DNA of 64,000 nt, taken from Proteles cristata cristata. Taxonomy: Eukaryota > Chordata > Mammalia > Carnivora > Hyaenidae. The stretch lies in the NCBI GenBank assembly GCA_017311185.1, contig JAESUZ010002888.1:1736001-1800000 (forward strand). The letters are read 5' to 3'. Every line of letters begins with the position of its first letter. The first letter of the stretch is position 1. Positions 12,081 through 22,930 of this stretch are shown piece after piece. Both the position numbers and the translations under genes were made by a program. A model generated the notes under the pieces. The model did no database searches and was not told the DNA's origin. It was given only the letters and a program-made list of their open reading frames with translations.

Positions 12081-13080
12081 ACATCACTGGAGTTCACAGT
12101 TCTGGGGAGGTGGCCACCAGACATGGCTTACTACCCTTCCACTCCCAGTTCCATTCTCACTGCCCTTCCTGAACCAAAGGCCAGATAGGTGTAAGTGAGG
12201 TGCTGGTTAGTCTCAAGATATGAGAACTGGTGTGGTTTTTCTCAATTACAGATTGAGGGAGGCCAGGAAAGTGCTGGGCTGAGGACCCTGCAAATACTGG
12301 AGAATGAATCTATGTGGGACAACTGCAACTTGGTCCACTCCAACAGAGAGGATTTAAAAGTAACCTCACAGCATATTTAAAGGGACCCAATAACCAAGAG
12401 AGGGAGATAGAAACAAATAAACAACATGTGGGTAACAGACAGAGAACCCCTGGAGAAGATAGCTGATGACCAACAAAAGCTATAATCAGGATACCTAAGG
12501 AGATACAAGTACAATACAAAAAAAAAAACTTGCTGGAGAAAAGAATACGAAAAGCATAATTTTAAAATTAGGATTTCCACTGTAACAGAGTCAGTAGATG
12601 AATTTAAAGACCGTGTGTATCCTGTTGAGACCAATTTTAGTAACAAAAAATCAGGTAAAGAAAATATTTTAATAATGGAGAAAAGATACAAGGAGATAAA
12701 AATCATGATTCATCTTGGTAAAATGCCTGAACACCAAGGACAGAAAGAAATAATATTGCACTAGTCCATAGACAAAGAACAAATCATCTGCAAAGGAAAA
12801 AGTGATCAGATTTGCATGTGATTTCTCACCTGCAACACTAGAAGCAAGAAGGTGTTGGAAAAACATCTAAAGACTGAAATTCAAGGACTGTATCCCAAGA
12901 ATTCTGGACCAAGCTAAGAGGTCAGCGGTCTGTGACGCAGGGCCTGAGTGTAATACCATAATCCCCACTGAAATAAGAACTGAAAAGAGAGCACTAGACC
13001 TAAAGATGGGAAACATATTTACCAACATATAAATCCAAGTAGAAAATAGTGTAATTAATGGTAATAATTATAGCAAGCAA
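12081..13080 (+). mobile_element. Decayed HAL1/L1M-like LINE sequence
   Basis: From 12640 the text resembles ancient LINE-1 or HAL1 sequence: GCAAAGGAAAAAGTGATC, CTCACCTGCAACACTAGAAG, AGAAGGTGTTGGAAAAACAT and GAATTCTGGACCAAGC follow a known order also seen near 63.3 kb. The 12081-12640 part is less certain. Frames here (for example 12377-12706, minus) are antisense accidents. Assignment is from memory of the family and moderately sure at best. Confidence 0.4.
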
Positions 13081-13154
13081 TACTTAATGACTGTACACAT
13101 CAAAAGCTAGTTTTAAATACCTAATTTTCATCTAATTCTGAAAATAAACCCATA

Positions 13155-13425
13155 ACTTTTATTTTTTCATTATTTTTTAGTGTTTTTATTGAGGTATAAT
13201 TAACATAGTGTCATTAGTTTCAGGTGGATGATATAACGATTCAACAATTCTATACATAACTCAGTGCTTATCATAAGTGTACTCTTGATCCTTTATGCTC
13301 CACCCATCCCCACTCTGGCATCCACCAGTTTGTTCTCTGTATTTCAGAATCTCTTTTGTGTCTGTTTCTTTTGTCTTTGTTTTGTTTATTAAATTCTACA
13401 TATGAGTGAAATCACATGTATTACA
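13155..13425 (-). mobile_element. LINE-1 3' UTR fragment, antisense
   Basis: TTTTATTGAGGTATAATTAA, ATTAGTTTCAGGTGGATGA, ACTCAGTGCTTATCA and ACCAGTTTGTTCTCTGTAT follow the antisense LINE-1 3' UTR order seen widely in carnivores, ending at the block ACATATGAGTGAAATCACAT. No TSD identified. Confidence 0.65.
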
Positions 13426-14494
13426 GTGACTTCAGACTTTTTACTACAAAGTAAAATGTCTGAGTCTAGAGAAAGTAGGAAGAGAAGAAGCAAAGATATT
13501 CCAAATTTGTATCTGGTGTTTGTGTGGTGGTGGGTGAGGGAAACAGGAATGGAAAGGAATTTCTTTTGAGGGAAAATCATCCACAAAAAATAATAATAAA
13601 ATTATGTATATCAGTCATGTACTGAATTCTTCCATTTAAAGACAGAAATTGTCCAAATTAAGAAGCAAACCTCAGCTATAAGCTATCAATAAGAGGCTCA
13701 CTAAAAACAAAGTGATAAAGAAAGACAATATGAAAGGATTGGTAAAACAAAAAAATATAAATGGAAACAAAAATATGCAAGAATGACAATTATTGCCATA
13801 GTTCAAGCGGAATTTAAGTTTTAAATAACTACACAGGCAAAGTGGAATATTATGTAATTATATGAGATATAATTTATGCAGAGACATGATGTCCATGAAC
13901 TTGAAGATACAAAAATATAGTAGCTAAAAACATAAAGAAATATCTTTTCATGTGCCTATTGGCCAACTGTGAATATTCTGTGAATATCCCAAAAACAATC
14001 ATATACTCTATATTTGTGAATGTATGATATGTGAATTATATTTCAACAAAGCTATTACCAAAAAAGTATTAAAAATGAAAGGAAGAACTGATATTAAAAA
14101 TAGAAAAATTGTAATGGAAAATCACACATAGAAAGAACTTAATTTTCAAAATCAAGGAAATTCACTTAATAGCTACATATAGACCCTTACATCCATCAAT
14201 TAGTAAAATTATACTTTTTGGATATATACATGGGGCATTAACAAAAATAAATCATATAGTTGGCCACAAGGAAATTTAGCTGCTGTTTTTCTTACAAAGA
14301 TCTTATGGATTAGATATGCAGACTATATTCCAATAAATTTAGAAATATTAATTAATATTAACACATTACAAAATAATAAATATACTAAGATAGACCATGG
14401 ATCAAAGAGAAAAGCAAATCATATATTACATGAAAAGCATATAAATAAGTATAAAACGATCAGAGACTACATAGACCATAAGAAAAGCTATATT

Positions 14495-14740
14495 TGGGAA
14501 AACATAATTTTTTAAAATGTTTTTTATTTATTTATGAGAGACAGAGTGTGAACAGGAGAGGGTCAGAGAGAGCGGGAGACACAGAATCTGAACACAGGCT
14601 CCAGGCAGGCTCTGAGCTGGCTATCAGCACAGAGCCCGACGCGGGGCTCGAACCCACGAACCATGAGATCATAACCTGAGCCGAAGTCGGACGCTCAACT
14701 GACTGAACCACCCGGGTGCCCCTGGGAAAACATAATTTTT
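14495..14740 (-). mobile_element. CAN SINE nested in old LINE-1
   Basis: Body 14513-14722, reverse orientation, head complement CACCCGGGTGCCCC. Identical 18-bp TSDs TGGGAAAACATAATTTTT at 14495-14512 and 14723-14740. Confidence 0.95.
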
Positions 14741-15467
14741 AATGCCTTTATTATTAAAGATGAAAACATATTAACATTGTATTTACAAGAAACAGAGATA
14801 GAGTTAACATTCACTTAAAAAGTTGGAAAATGAAATTAATATAAATCAAAACAGAAATAAAATAAAACTCGAGAGAATAAATTCAATATTTCTATAAAAA
14901 TATCAATGAAGTGGATAAACCACTGCTTAAGGAGGGGCTGGAGAGCAAAACATATAGGATTCAGATTGAGAAAAGAAACATAACCAGCTATTGAACACAT
15001 TAAAATGAATGAAAACATTATAACTGAAACTATGCCAATAAATTTTTAAATGCAAAGAAAATATTTCATAGCAATATCTAAATTTCCAAGTTGGACCTAA
15101 GAAGGAGTATAAATCTTGAAATATATCAATTACCTATGCAAAGACTGGAAAGTTGATGAAAACTCTCATTTAGGAAGAATCTGAATTAGACGAACTCCTA
15201 GCAAATTCAATCTAACCTCTAACTTTCAAAAAACAAGTATTTTCACAGTTTTAAAACTCTCAACAATGTGAAAATACATGCAAAATTCTTCAGTTGATTT
15301 ACAAAAGACCATGTAACTTTAATGCTAAAACCTAATAAATATCAACCAAAGTTTTAATTATTTCAATGCAAAATTTAAAATATTAATAAAAAGAATCTAG
15401 TCCTGTGTAAAAAGACTAGTATCCCATCCCCCATGTGGGAATTATACAAAGAGTATGAATTATTATG

Positions 15468-15558
15468 TTATCAGATTTCCCCAAAATTGAATCACATATG
15501 CATATTTCTTCACATTTCTTAATATGCATGAGTGATTCAATTTGGGGAAATCTGATAA
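15468..15558. repeat. Near-perfect 38-bp-arm inverted repeat (hairpin)
   Basis: Left arm 15468-15506 and right arm 15521-15558 are reverse complements except for a one-base length difference in an A run and about two mismatches; the loop is 14 nt (15507-15520). Core of the arm: TTATCAGATTTCCCC. The arms match far better than the surrounding LINE-1 sequence matches its family, so the fold-back arose after the LINE-1 decayed, or is kept by some process. Transcribed, it would form a long hairpin. Confidence 0.85.
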
Positions 15559-15959
15559 TCAATTTTAAGAATAAACAGAGGGTGAAAATCATATAATCAT
15601 ATCAGTAGGGAAGGAAAAGTATTTGATATATTTCATAAATTCCTAAGAGGAATTTTAAGTAAAACAGAAATAAGAGAACATTAATGACCTATAATGACAA
15701 TTACCTAACAAAATCAATAGCTAATATTATCCCAAATATCGAAACACTAAAACAGTTCCAATTATAATTGGGGACTGTATAAGGAATCACAGTAACATTT
15801 GATATTACTAACTTGGATGTTCTAGTAAATATAATTAGTCAAGAAAATGAAATTATCTATATAAATATTGGAAAAGAATATATGAAACTTTATGTGATGA
15901 ATGAATGATAGGATTTTATACTTGAAATCTCAAGAAACTCTAGGTTTAAAATTATCCTT

Positions 15960-16118
15960 GGGATATCTGAGTGGCTCAGTTGGTTCAGCATCTGACTTTG
16001 GCTCAGGTTATGATCTTGCAGTTTGTGGGTTTGAGCCCCGCATCAAGGTCTGAGCTAACAGCTCAGGGCCTGGAGCCTGCTTTGGACTCTGTGTCTCCCT
16101 AGCTGTCTGCCCCTCCCC

Positions 16119-16161
<43 letters not shown>

Positions 16162-16180
16162 AAATAAACATTTAAAAAAT
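15960..16180 (+). mobile_element. CAN SINE with long (CT)n
   Basis: Head GGATATCTGAGTGGCTCAG, then TCAGGTTATGATCTTGCAG, GGGTTTGAGCCCCG and a tail AAAATAAACATTT. A pure (CT)n of about 39 bp occupies 16122-16160 and creates a spurious Arg-Glu repeat frame on the minus strand. No convincing TSD. Confidence 0.9.
16122..16160. repeat. (CT)n microsatellite
   Basis: Uninterrupted CT repeat of about 19 units inside the SINE tail; likely length-variable. Confidence 0.95.
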
Positions 16181-16668
16181 AACAAAATAAAATCCTTAAA
16201 AACATAATTTGATAAAGCTTTGCTCGTAAGAATAGTTGGAATATCAATATTTTTCTCTACTTCAGCAAGTAATTTAAAAGGAAAGGAGAAAATATATTTG
16301 CAAGAGCAACATAAGTATAAATTCTTTAGAAATAAATTTAAGAAGAAAATCCTAGGATCTATATGAAGAAAATAATAAAATTATTTTGAAAAACTCAAAG
16401 AAAAAATACAATGACATGGAGATAAATTTTTTAAAATGGAGATGAACCATATTTTCTTGGATGAGTTATTGAACAAAAAAATAAATTTTCAAAAATTAAT
16501 ATATAAATCTAGTGCAGTTATAAGTAAAATATCAGTAAGTTTTAACTGGATAAAATGATACTGAAGCTCATATAAAAAAATAAATTCCCAATAAAATCCA
16601 AGAACAGTAGCCACAACAAAAAAAGAATATTGGAAAGGGAAGAGATTTGCCTTGTATTACAAGATAAA

Positions 16669-16840
16669 GAGAGTGCCTGGGTAGCTCAGTTGGTTGAGCA
16701 TCTGACTCTTGATTTCGACTCAGGTCATGATCTCACAGTTCATAAGATCAAGCTATCTCAGGCTCTGAACAGACAGCATGGAGCCTACTTGGTATGTTCT
16801 CTCTCTCTTTCAAAATAAGTAAATAGACTTTAAAAAAAGA
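16669..16840 (+). mobile_element. CAN SINE, short older copy
   Basis: GAGTGCCTGGGTAGCTCAG head, TCAGGTCATGATCTCACAG, reduced 3' half (GACAGCATGGAGCC), then CAAAATAAGTAAATAGAC. A short AAGATAA direct repeat (16661 and 16838) may be the TSD. Confidence 0.85.
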
Positions 16841-16927
16841 TAATGGTTACAATGATCCATTACTAGCATGGGAATAAAAATAAACAAATAGATCAATGGA
16901 GAGATATAAATCCATATTATATGCATA

Positions 16928-16957
16928 TGTGTGTGTGTATATATATATACACACACA
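16928..16957. repeat. (TG)n-(TA)n-(CA)n palindromic microsatellite
   Basis: About 30 bp of alternating purine and pyrimidine, self-complementary. Confidence 0.9.
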
Positions 16958-17440
16958 GACATATATGTATCTGCACAAAAATGGCAAAAGTTGCAGTTCA
17001 ATATCAGTTTTTTTAATGACGGATTACATGTAAATTATTGGTATAACTGCCTATGTACTTTAAAATGTTAAACCAGACCCCTATCTTACTTGCTCCATAC
17101 ACAAAAATTAATTTCAGATGATTTTAAAACTTGGAATTTCTGAAATTTAATTTTCATTAAAGAAATCTTGTTAAAGAAAACTTATGTACAAAACCGATAT
17201 AAGCATCATACCAAAAAGCTGAGAGATTACATGTACAAATAAGACTTTTATAACTAAAATAGGAACCCTAGGATATATAAAAATGTCATGGAAACGTTCC
17301 ACTTTATAAAATTGTATAATGTACTATGGCAAAAAATACAATACATAAAATTGATACCTAAGCAGCAAGGGGAACGAATAAAAGCAAAAATAAATTTAAA
17401 AAACTAAAACCATTTTCCATCAAGATTCAAAAACACTTTA

Positions 17441-17807
17441 TGGACCAGTGACCATGGCAAGTTCTAAAGTCACAGTTCATTATTTTACATTCTAAATGTT
17501 GCATTCTCTATTCGAAAAGTTTCCGTTATAAATGAACACTTTCCTTAATAATAAAAATATCCATAATGGTTTTCATTTCAAACTCCAGAACCAAAATATT
17601 GTCTCGTCGGGCAACAAAATAAAGCTTGCTATTATTTTAATTTTCCAACTGGTTTTTGACTTCTCACGTCTCTCTTGCCTTCCCTGGGACAGGAGCTCTC
17701 ATTTGAGAAAACAGTGACGGAAACAGCAAGTCCCTAAACAAGGCCGGACGCAATGTGAGAGCAGCATGGGCGTGGTCGCGGTTCCAGGACTAGATACAGA
17801 ATGGCTG
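17441..17807. other. Single-copy DNA
   Basis: Becomes CpG-richer near 17740-17790. No gene recognised. Confidence 0.45.
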
Positions 17808-17964
17808 GATCACATAGCAATACAGTCCATGATAGTGTCACAGCACTTACATGGTGACAGATGGGAGTTGCACCTGCGGTGAGCACAGCATCAGGTCGAA
17901 ACTGAATCACTATGGTATACACTTGAAACTAATGTGACATTATGTGATAACCATACTCAAATAA
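17808..17964 (+). mobile_element. LINE-1 3' UTR end
   Basis: ATGGTGACAGATGGGAG, GAATCACTATGGTATACAC, TTGAAACTAATGTGACATTA and ATACTCAAATAA follow the LINE-1 3' UTR, very like the copy at 22.7 kb. Its A-rich tail resumes after the 7SK insertion, at 18315 onward. Confidence 0.7.
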
Positions 17965-18312
17965 TTTTTTTTTTTTTTTTTTAAGAAAGGCAGACTGCCA
18001 CGTGCAGCGCCTCATTTGGATGTGTCTGGAGTCTTGGAAGCTTGACTACCCTACGTTCTCCTACAAATGGACCTTGAGAGCTTGTTTGGAGGTTCTAGCA
18101 GGGGAGCGCAGCTACTCGTATACCCTTGACCGAGGAACGGTCCTCCTCTAGCGGGGAAGGTCATCCTCTTCGACCGAGCGCGCAGCTTCGGGAGGGACGC
18201 ACATGGAGCGGTGAGGGAGGAAGGGGACACCCGCCTAGCCAGCCAGATCAGCCGAATCAACCCTGGCGATCAATGGGGTGACAGATGTCGCAGCCAGATC
18301 GCCCTCACATCC
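17965..18312 (-). pseudogene. 7SK small nuclear RNA retropseudogene (full length)
   Basis: The minus strand from 18312 begins GGATGTGAGGGCGATCTGGC and runs 330 nt to 17983, ending GCAGTCTGCCTTTCTT, the length and order of 7SK RNA, the RNA that holds P-TEFb inactive with HEXIM and LARP7. An 18-base A tail (T tract 17965-17982) follows, which a true 7SK gene lacks, and no proximal sequence element is seen upstream. The terminal U run is lost. Roughly 5 differences from human 7SK fall in the segment 18130-18177; the rest is close. It sits antisense inside a LINE-1 3' tail. Known process: LINE-1 machinery retroposes pol III RNAs. Expression is unlikely. Confidence 0.92.
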
Positions 18313-18811
18313 ATAAAAAAATTTTTTTAAATAGCTGGATCTTTTCATCCAGACCATCTTCGGATCTAGATATCCAGTAGGTCTTCGTTACATTCAAAAG
18401 GAAGTTAAATTTGAGTGAAAGGAGAGTTGTCATATCAAAGACATTATTTTTTAAAAAAAATAAGGATTAATTAGATGCCTAGAGAGATAAAGGTAATGAT
18501 CAAAATAATAGAGGACTCCAGGTATTTGCTAGGAAAACTGTGTCTGGTGGAGACAAAATTGTACCAGAGAAATGGGCAGGAGCCCATGAGTCGGTAAGCA
18601 AAAAAGAAATTGGGCATAAAGCAAAGCAACTACAGGAAGCTAATAGTTGATAATATACAGAACAGAGCAATACCTGTCTGAAATTCAAAGTGCTGTTTGG
18701 ATAGCTTTATTTACATAAATCAGATTTGGCAACAAGAGAACTATAAATTTTCAGAGGTAACGATTAAGTTTTCAATCAAACCACTAAGTTCATCTATTCA
18801 TACACACAAAT
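18313..18811. other. Single-copy DNA after the LINE-1 tail remnant
   Basis: Starts with the displaced A/T-rich tail (to about 18331), then unremarkable sequence. Confidence 0.45.
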
Positions 18812-19060
18812 TAAGAACACGGAGTCTGGAGCCCGATAAAAGACTGCCTGTAATCTAATCTCAGAATCCTTTTTCTTGCTGCTACCCTAGGTATTTTACT
18901 GAACTTCACTGTGACTCAGTTTCCACACGGGTTAAACAGAGTTCAAAAGAGTACCTTCTTCATAAGCTTGTTGCAAGGATTAAATGTGAAAACACGTATA
19001 GGATTTGGCACAATCCCTAGTACATACAGGCACTAATATGTGTTAGCTATTGCTATTATC
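18812..19060 (+). mobile_element. MIR element
   Basis: AACACGGAGTCTGGAGCCCG, TTTACTGAACTTCACTGTGA, CTCAGTTTCCACACGGG, GCAAGGATTAAATGTG and TTGGCACAATCCCTAGTACA follow the MIR consensus order closely. Nearly full length. Confidence 0.8.
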
Positions 19061-19074
19061 TTTTATTTAGTCCG

Positions 19075-19660
19075 CCAAACTATATTTGAATGTCTACTAC
19101 ATGCCAGAAGCTCTAGTAGCACTGGAAATACAAAAATACTAAGAAATATAGCCTTGACCTCAAGTAGTCTAATGAGAAGGTGGATAAGTAACCAGCAAGT
19201 ATAAGTCATGCTGCCACAGCCTGTTAGGTACTAGCAGAGTCCTTTGAGAAGACATAGGAAGTAACAGAGTTCAATGGCAGTCAACAAAAACCCTGTTCCA
19301 GATGTAACCATTGAGATGCGCCTTGAAGAATGGAGAAGTGAAGAGCACAGCTTGTTAAGTGATAAGAGAATAAAGCATCATGTCAAGTACTTTTGTGTCA
19401 GTTGGAGTTAAATAGGGGGTGAGGGTGAGGAGTGCAGTGAGATGGTGGGATTAAAGTCAATGCAATGAGCAGGGGCAAGATAGGAAGGATATCGTATGTC
19501 TGGGAATTTGAACTTGATTTTGAAAGGCTTTTAAGTCAAGAAGTGACAGAGAGCTCTGAACTCCGCGTCCAGGATGGACTGGAGAGGGTGACACTGGAAG
19601 CAGAGAGCAGTTCTCCGGTAATCTGCGGAGAATGGATAATAGCTTATACTAAACCAACAT
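19075..19660 (+). mobile_element. Old dispersed mammalian repeat, family uncertain
   Basis: TGAATGTCTACTACATGCCA, CCTTGACCTCAAGTAGTCTA, TTGAACTTGATTTTGAAAGG, GTCAAGAAGTGACA, GGATGGACTGGAG and GACACTGGAAGCAGAGAG follow a pattern found throughout mammals (usual form CTACTATGTGCCAGGCACTG at its start). The 90-codon frame at 19465-19737 lies in this repeat and the next SINE and is not a gene. I cannot name the family. Confidence 0.55.
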
Positions 19661-19702
19661 GGATAGAGAGAAAGAAAAATAAGACAGCAATGAAGGAATT
19701 CA

Positions 19703-19903
19703 TTTTTTTTTTTTTCCTGGAGAGAAAGGCAGTGTGAGCAGGGGAGGATCAGACAGAGAAGGAAACACAGAATCAGAAGCAGGCTCCAGGCTCTGAGCTA
19801 GCTGTCAGCACAGAGCCCAACACGGGGCTCGAACCCATGAACCATGAGATCATGACCAGAGCCGAAGCTGGACGCTTAACTGACTGAGCCACCCAGGTGC
19901 CCT
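19703..19903 (-). mobile_element. CAN SINE
   Basis: Reverse orientation: T-rich tail at 19703, then GTGAGCAGGGGAGGATCAG, GGCTCCAGGCTCTGAGC, GGGGCTCGAACCCATGAACC and GAGCCACCCAGGTGCCC. Clear family match, TSD not found. Confidence 0.9.
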
Positions 19904-20011
19904 GAAAACCAATCGTTAATACTAGGTTTCCAATAGGATATAAAAATTTGGGGAAACAAAGGAATCTATGATTTATGGCTCATGAAGTTTCTAGCTTGTA
20001 TAGATGGAAAA

Positions 20012-20056
20012 CTGGTACAGCCATTCTTGTTTTTTTTAAGTTTATTTATTTATTTT

Positions 20057-20090
<34 letters not shown>

Positions 20091-20257
20091 CATGAGAGGG
20101 GCTGAGAGAGAGGGAGAGAGAATCCAAAGCAGGCTCCATGCTTATCTTGGAACCTGACACAGGGCTTGATCCCACAAACCGTGAGATCACGACCTGAGCC
20201 AAAAGCAAGACATTTAACCGATTGAGCCACCCAGGCACCCCTGGTACAGACATTCTT
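20012..20257 (-). mobile_element. CAN SINE with (GA)n
   Basis: Body 20029-20240. TSDs CTGGTACAGCCATTCTT (20012-20028) and CTGGTACAGACATTCTT (20241-20257), one mismatch. A (GA)n-rich run at 20056-20090 gives two overlapping antisense frames that are not genes. Confidence 0.95.
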
Positions 20258-20437
20258 AAAGCTAGGAAGAAGAACAGACTGGGGAGAAGTCCAGCACAGG
20301 ACTTGCCAAGCATGCCAAGAGAACATGCGAAAGAAACCAGTCAGTTAGTATGCAGTTGGGCATCAGATTTAAGACTCAAGAGAGATGCTTGGCTGGAACT
20401 GAAAACTGTGTGAAACAGGTGAAGGGGATTAAGGGGT

Positions 20438-20680
20438 CCAAACTTCCAGTTATAAAATAAATCAGTAACAGGGATAAAAAGTATAGCATAAGGAATTGTC
20501 AATAATATTGTAATAATTTTGTATTGTGACAGATGGTGACTACACTTACCATTGTGGGAGTAGTATGTAACGTATAGAATTGTTGAACTACTATGTTATA
20601 TACCAGAAACTCATATAACGTTAAGATGTATGTCAGCTATACTTCAATTAAATTTTTAATTAAAAAAAAAATAAAACCTG
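20438..20680 (+). mobile_element. LINE-1 3' UTR fragment
   Basis: AACTTCCAGTTATAAAATAA, GTATAGCATAAGGAATTGTC, TGTGACAGATGGTGACTACA, CTCATATAACGTTAAGATG and AGCTATACTTCAATTAAAT, ending in an A-rich tail. Typical mammalian LINE-1 3' end, 5'-truncated. Confidence 0.75.
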
Positions 20681-21752
20681 TGTGTCCTCAGGATGTAGGA
20701 TAGATTATCCTGTACCCTCAGGGAGAGTGGATAGAATCAGAAGAGCCAGAAGGTCAACTGTGGAGCATGAATTTTTAAGAGGCTTTAAAAATACCTGCAG
20801 AGAAAATTCTAAAGTGAGTTAGGCCAATATTTTAATATAGGCCATATTTCCTTAGATCTGAAAAGTAAAGGAAAAATAAGCCCAACAAATTAGGTGTGTT
20901 CTGAAGGAGAATGTTGACTGAACTGCAAATATTTAATTTTTGTTTTGAAAACTGCAGGAAGTAATATTTAGATTTATGAGCCCCACGACTCTATCCAATG
21001 CAAGAAGATACTTTAAACCCTTATAACAATTAAAGAAAGAATATACTCAACCAAGTCAGGTATCAAAAATGTATTTCAGTGTCAGCCTTTATTTCCTAGA
21101 GCAGCCAAATACTAATGATAATAGGTCAACTGGAGAACAAAGATTAAGTTCAAGGCTGGATCAGGGTTATCAACTCATATGCAATATACTTAAATAGACA
21201 AAATATGTATTTTTTAATTAATTGTGAATTTACCTAATTCATATGGCAACATCCAAGTGAAGCCCAGTAAACCACAAAAGATTCCTAGCTTAAGCATTCT
21301 TGCCACAAAATAAACTCCCAATTAAGAATTTGTTCCTGGCAAGATCACTAATGTATTTCAAATACCTTACCAACCTAAGTACATGCAATGCTTTGTATGC
21401 TTAGAACTTTAACATCCCTTAACGATTCCCTCAGCATTCTACATCTTTACCTCATTAGGGAAAGAAGGGGACTTTCCACCCAAAACGAAGTTCTGTCATT
21501 TGATTCCTGGAAAAGATTAGAAACTGCCAGAAACAAATAAAATCCTCATCATCAGTAGATATTAGCAGATATGATTTGGCAAAAGTAAACTGCCCTCGAC
21601 CTCCATGACAATCTTTTATTTACGGAAACTGTGACCTTTGATTCTTTTTAAATTTATAACCTGTTCATGCCCAAAATGTTAAAATGGTATAGATTTCAAT
21701 TAACATATAAGAAAAGTAGTCAATGTGCTCCAGATTTCACCAGCTCATGATG
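20681..21752. other. Single-copy DNA, nothing recognised
   Basis: No coding frame above 60 codons and no repeat that I recognise. Confidence 0.5.
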
Positions 21753-21845
21753 AAAGGAAGAAAATGGGGGAGGAGGGAAGAAAGAAAGGAGGAATGGAAG
21801 GGAGGAAGGCAGGAAAGTAGAGAGGAAAGAGGAAGGAGAGAAAAG
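21753..21845. repeat. 93-bp polypurine (GA-rich) tract
   Basis: Almost only A and G on the plus strand, with GGGGGAGGAGGG and several GGAAGG/GAAAGAAAG units. Such tracts may form triplex DNA or G-quadruplexes. The minus-strand Ser/Phe-rich frame over it is an artefact of composition. Confidence 0.85.
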
Positions 21846-21965
21846 TTTTAGTGTTTTTTTAATTGTACTTTTATTAATGCCCAAATTACAAAAGCTCTGA
21901 GCCCCCATCTATTCATAACATTTCCACCACCTCCTCAGGGGATCTCTCCATGTTTCCTGGAGTTC

Positions 21966-22169
21966 TAATAGGGATGCCTCCCACTTGGTTGGTTAAGCAC
22001 CCTACTCCTGACTTCAGCTCAGATCATGATCTTGTGGGTTGTGGGATTTTCTCTCTCCCTCTCTCTCTCTCTGCCCTTCCCCCACTTGCTCACATGTTTT
22101 CTCTCTTGCTTTCTCTCAAAGTAAATAAACAAAAATAAAAATAATAGTAATAAGGATGCCTCCCACTTG
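21966..22169 (+). mobile_element. 5'-truncated CAN SINE with 22-bp TSDs
   Basis: The SINE starts abruptly at 21988 (GTTGGTTAAGCACCC), lacking the first 20 or so bases of the usual head. Flanking repeats 21966-21987 and 22148-22169 are 22 bp with one mismatch, around GGATGCCTCCCACTTG. The interior is also short. By chance the TSD resembles the missing SINE head, which could mislead an aligner. Confidence 0.88.
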
Positions 22170-22704
22170 CTCACGGGCCAGCCTGCCAGCTACAGCTACC
22201 AGAGAGCATCTGTTTAGTTTTCCTCTTTTGCTCCAGCACTTCTACAGGGTGACCACAGAGAAAGCCTCTGTGCAAATGCCAAGTCCATGCCAAGGGCATT
22301 CTCCCCTTCTGCTCCTGCACCTGATCGGCTTCCAGGTTCTGCGAGAGAGGGGAGAAAAAAATTGCCTTTTCAACCACAAACCTTATTTTGCCGCCTAAAT
22401 AACACAGCAGTGTAGGGCCTGCTCAGAGCCAGAGAGTCTTCCCAGAAAAACAGTTTACTGGGTTGCTGTCTTCATCCCCACCCATAGGGGACAAACCCTG
22501 CACACAAAACAAGGTTAGAAATGAATGTTTTTTCATCCCCTCCATCACTCAGTCTGACTCTCAGAGCCCCCACTGCTGCAAAGTACTCCGTGCATACCCA
22601 CAGACGTGCGTGCCTAAAGTCCATTCTCAATCACAAAATGGAATGTTTCCAACTGTGCCAGTTGTAAAATCAGGATTATGAAATCTGCCACTTAAAAAAT
22701 AAAA
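22170..22704. other. GC-richer single-copy DNA
   Basis: Less AT-rich than neighbours. Overlapping frames on both strands (80, 72 and 68 codons) show no domain or splice sites that I can defend. Confidence 0.4.
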
Positions 22705-22930
22705 CTGATACTCTAGCTATGGAATAAATAAGTCACAGGAAGAAAAGGCACAGCATAGAGAATATAGTCAATGGCATTGTAATAGCATTGTATGGTGACA
22801 GATGGTGGCTACACTTGTGGTGGGCCCAGCATAATGTAGAGAGAAGTTGAGTCACTATGCAGTGCACCTGAAACTAATACAACACTGTGTGTCGAATATA
22901 CTCAAATAAAAAAAAATTTAAATAAAACAA
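22705..22930 (+). mobile_element. LINE-1 3' UTR end
   Basis: AAAAGGCACAGCATAGAGAA, ATGGTGACAGATGGTGGC, CACCTGAAACTAATACAACA and ATACTCAAATAAAAAA. 5'-truncated; its intact tail shows what the LINE-1 tail at 17.96/18.3 kb looked like before the 7SK insertion. Confidence 0.78.

Larger units (their letters stand above)
13610..17440 (+). mobile_element. Ancient LINE-1 ORF2 remnant, split by later SINEs
   Basis: Pieces in ORF2 order on the plus strand: AAGCTATCAATAAGAGGCTC near 13680 (endonuclease end), a TAGTTGGCCACAAGG block near 14260, a region near 15820-15900 like the stretch just upstream of the reverse-transcriptase FADD motif, and CTCCATACACAAAAATTAAT near 17095 (C-terminal part). Reading frames are destroyed throughout. 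CAN SINEs sit inside at 14.5, 16.0 and 16.7 kb, so the LINE-1 predates them. Exact ends are uncertain. Confidence 0.6.

Noticed and set aside
17965..18312. A working 7SK gene
   Set aside because: It has an A tail, lost terminal U run, no PSE upstream, and sits in a LINE-1 tail. The TTTAAA-like string about 25 bases upstream is part of the LINE-1 A/T-rich tail.
19465..19737. 90-codon frame as a gene
   Set aside because: It runs from an old dispersed repeat into the tail of a SINE.
20042..20326. Two Ser/Leu-rich antisense frames
   Set aside because: They are the translated CT tract and head of a SINE.
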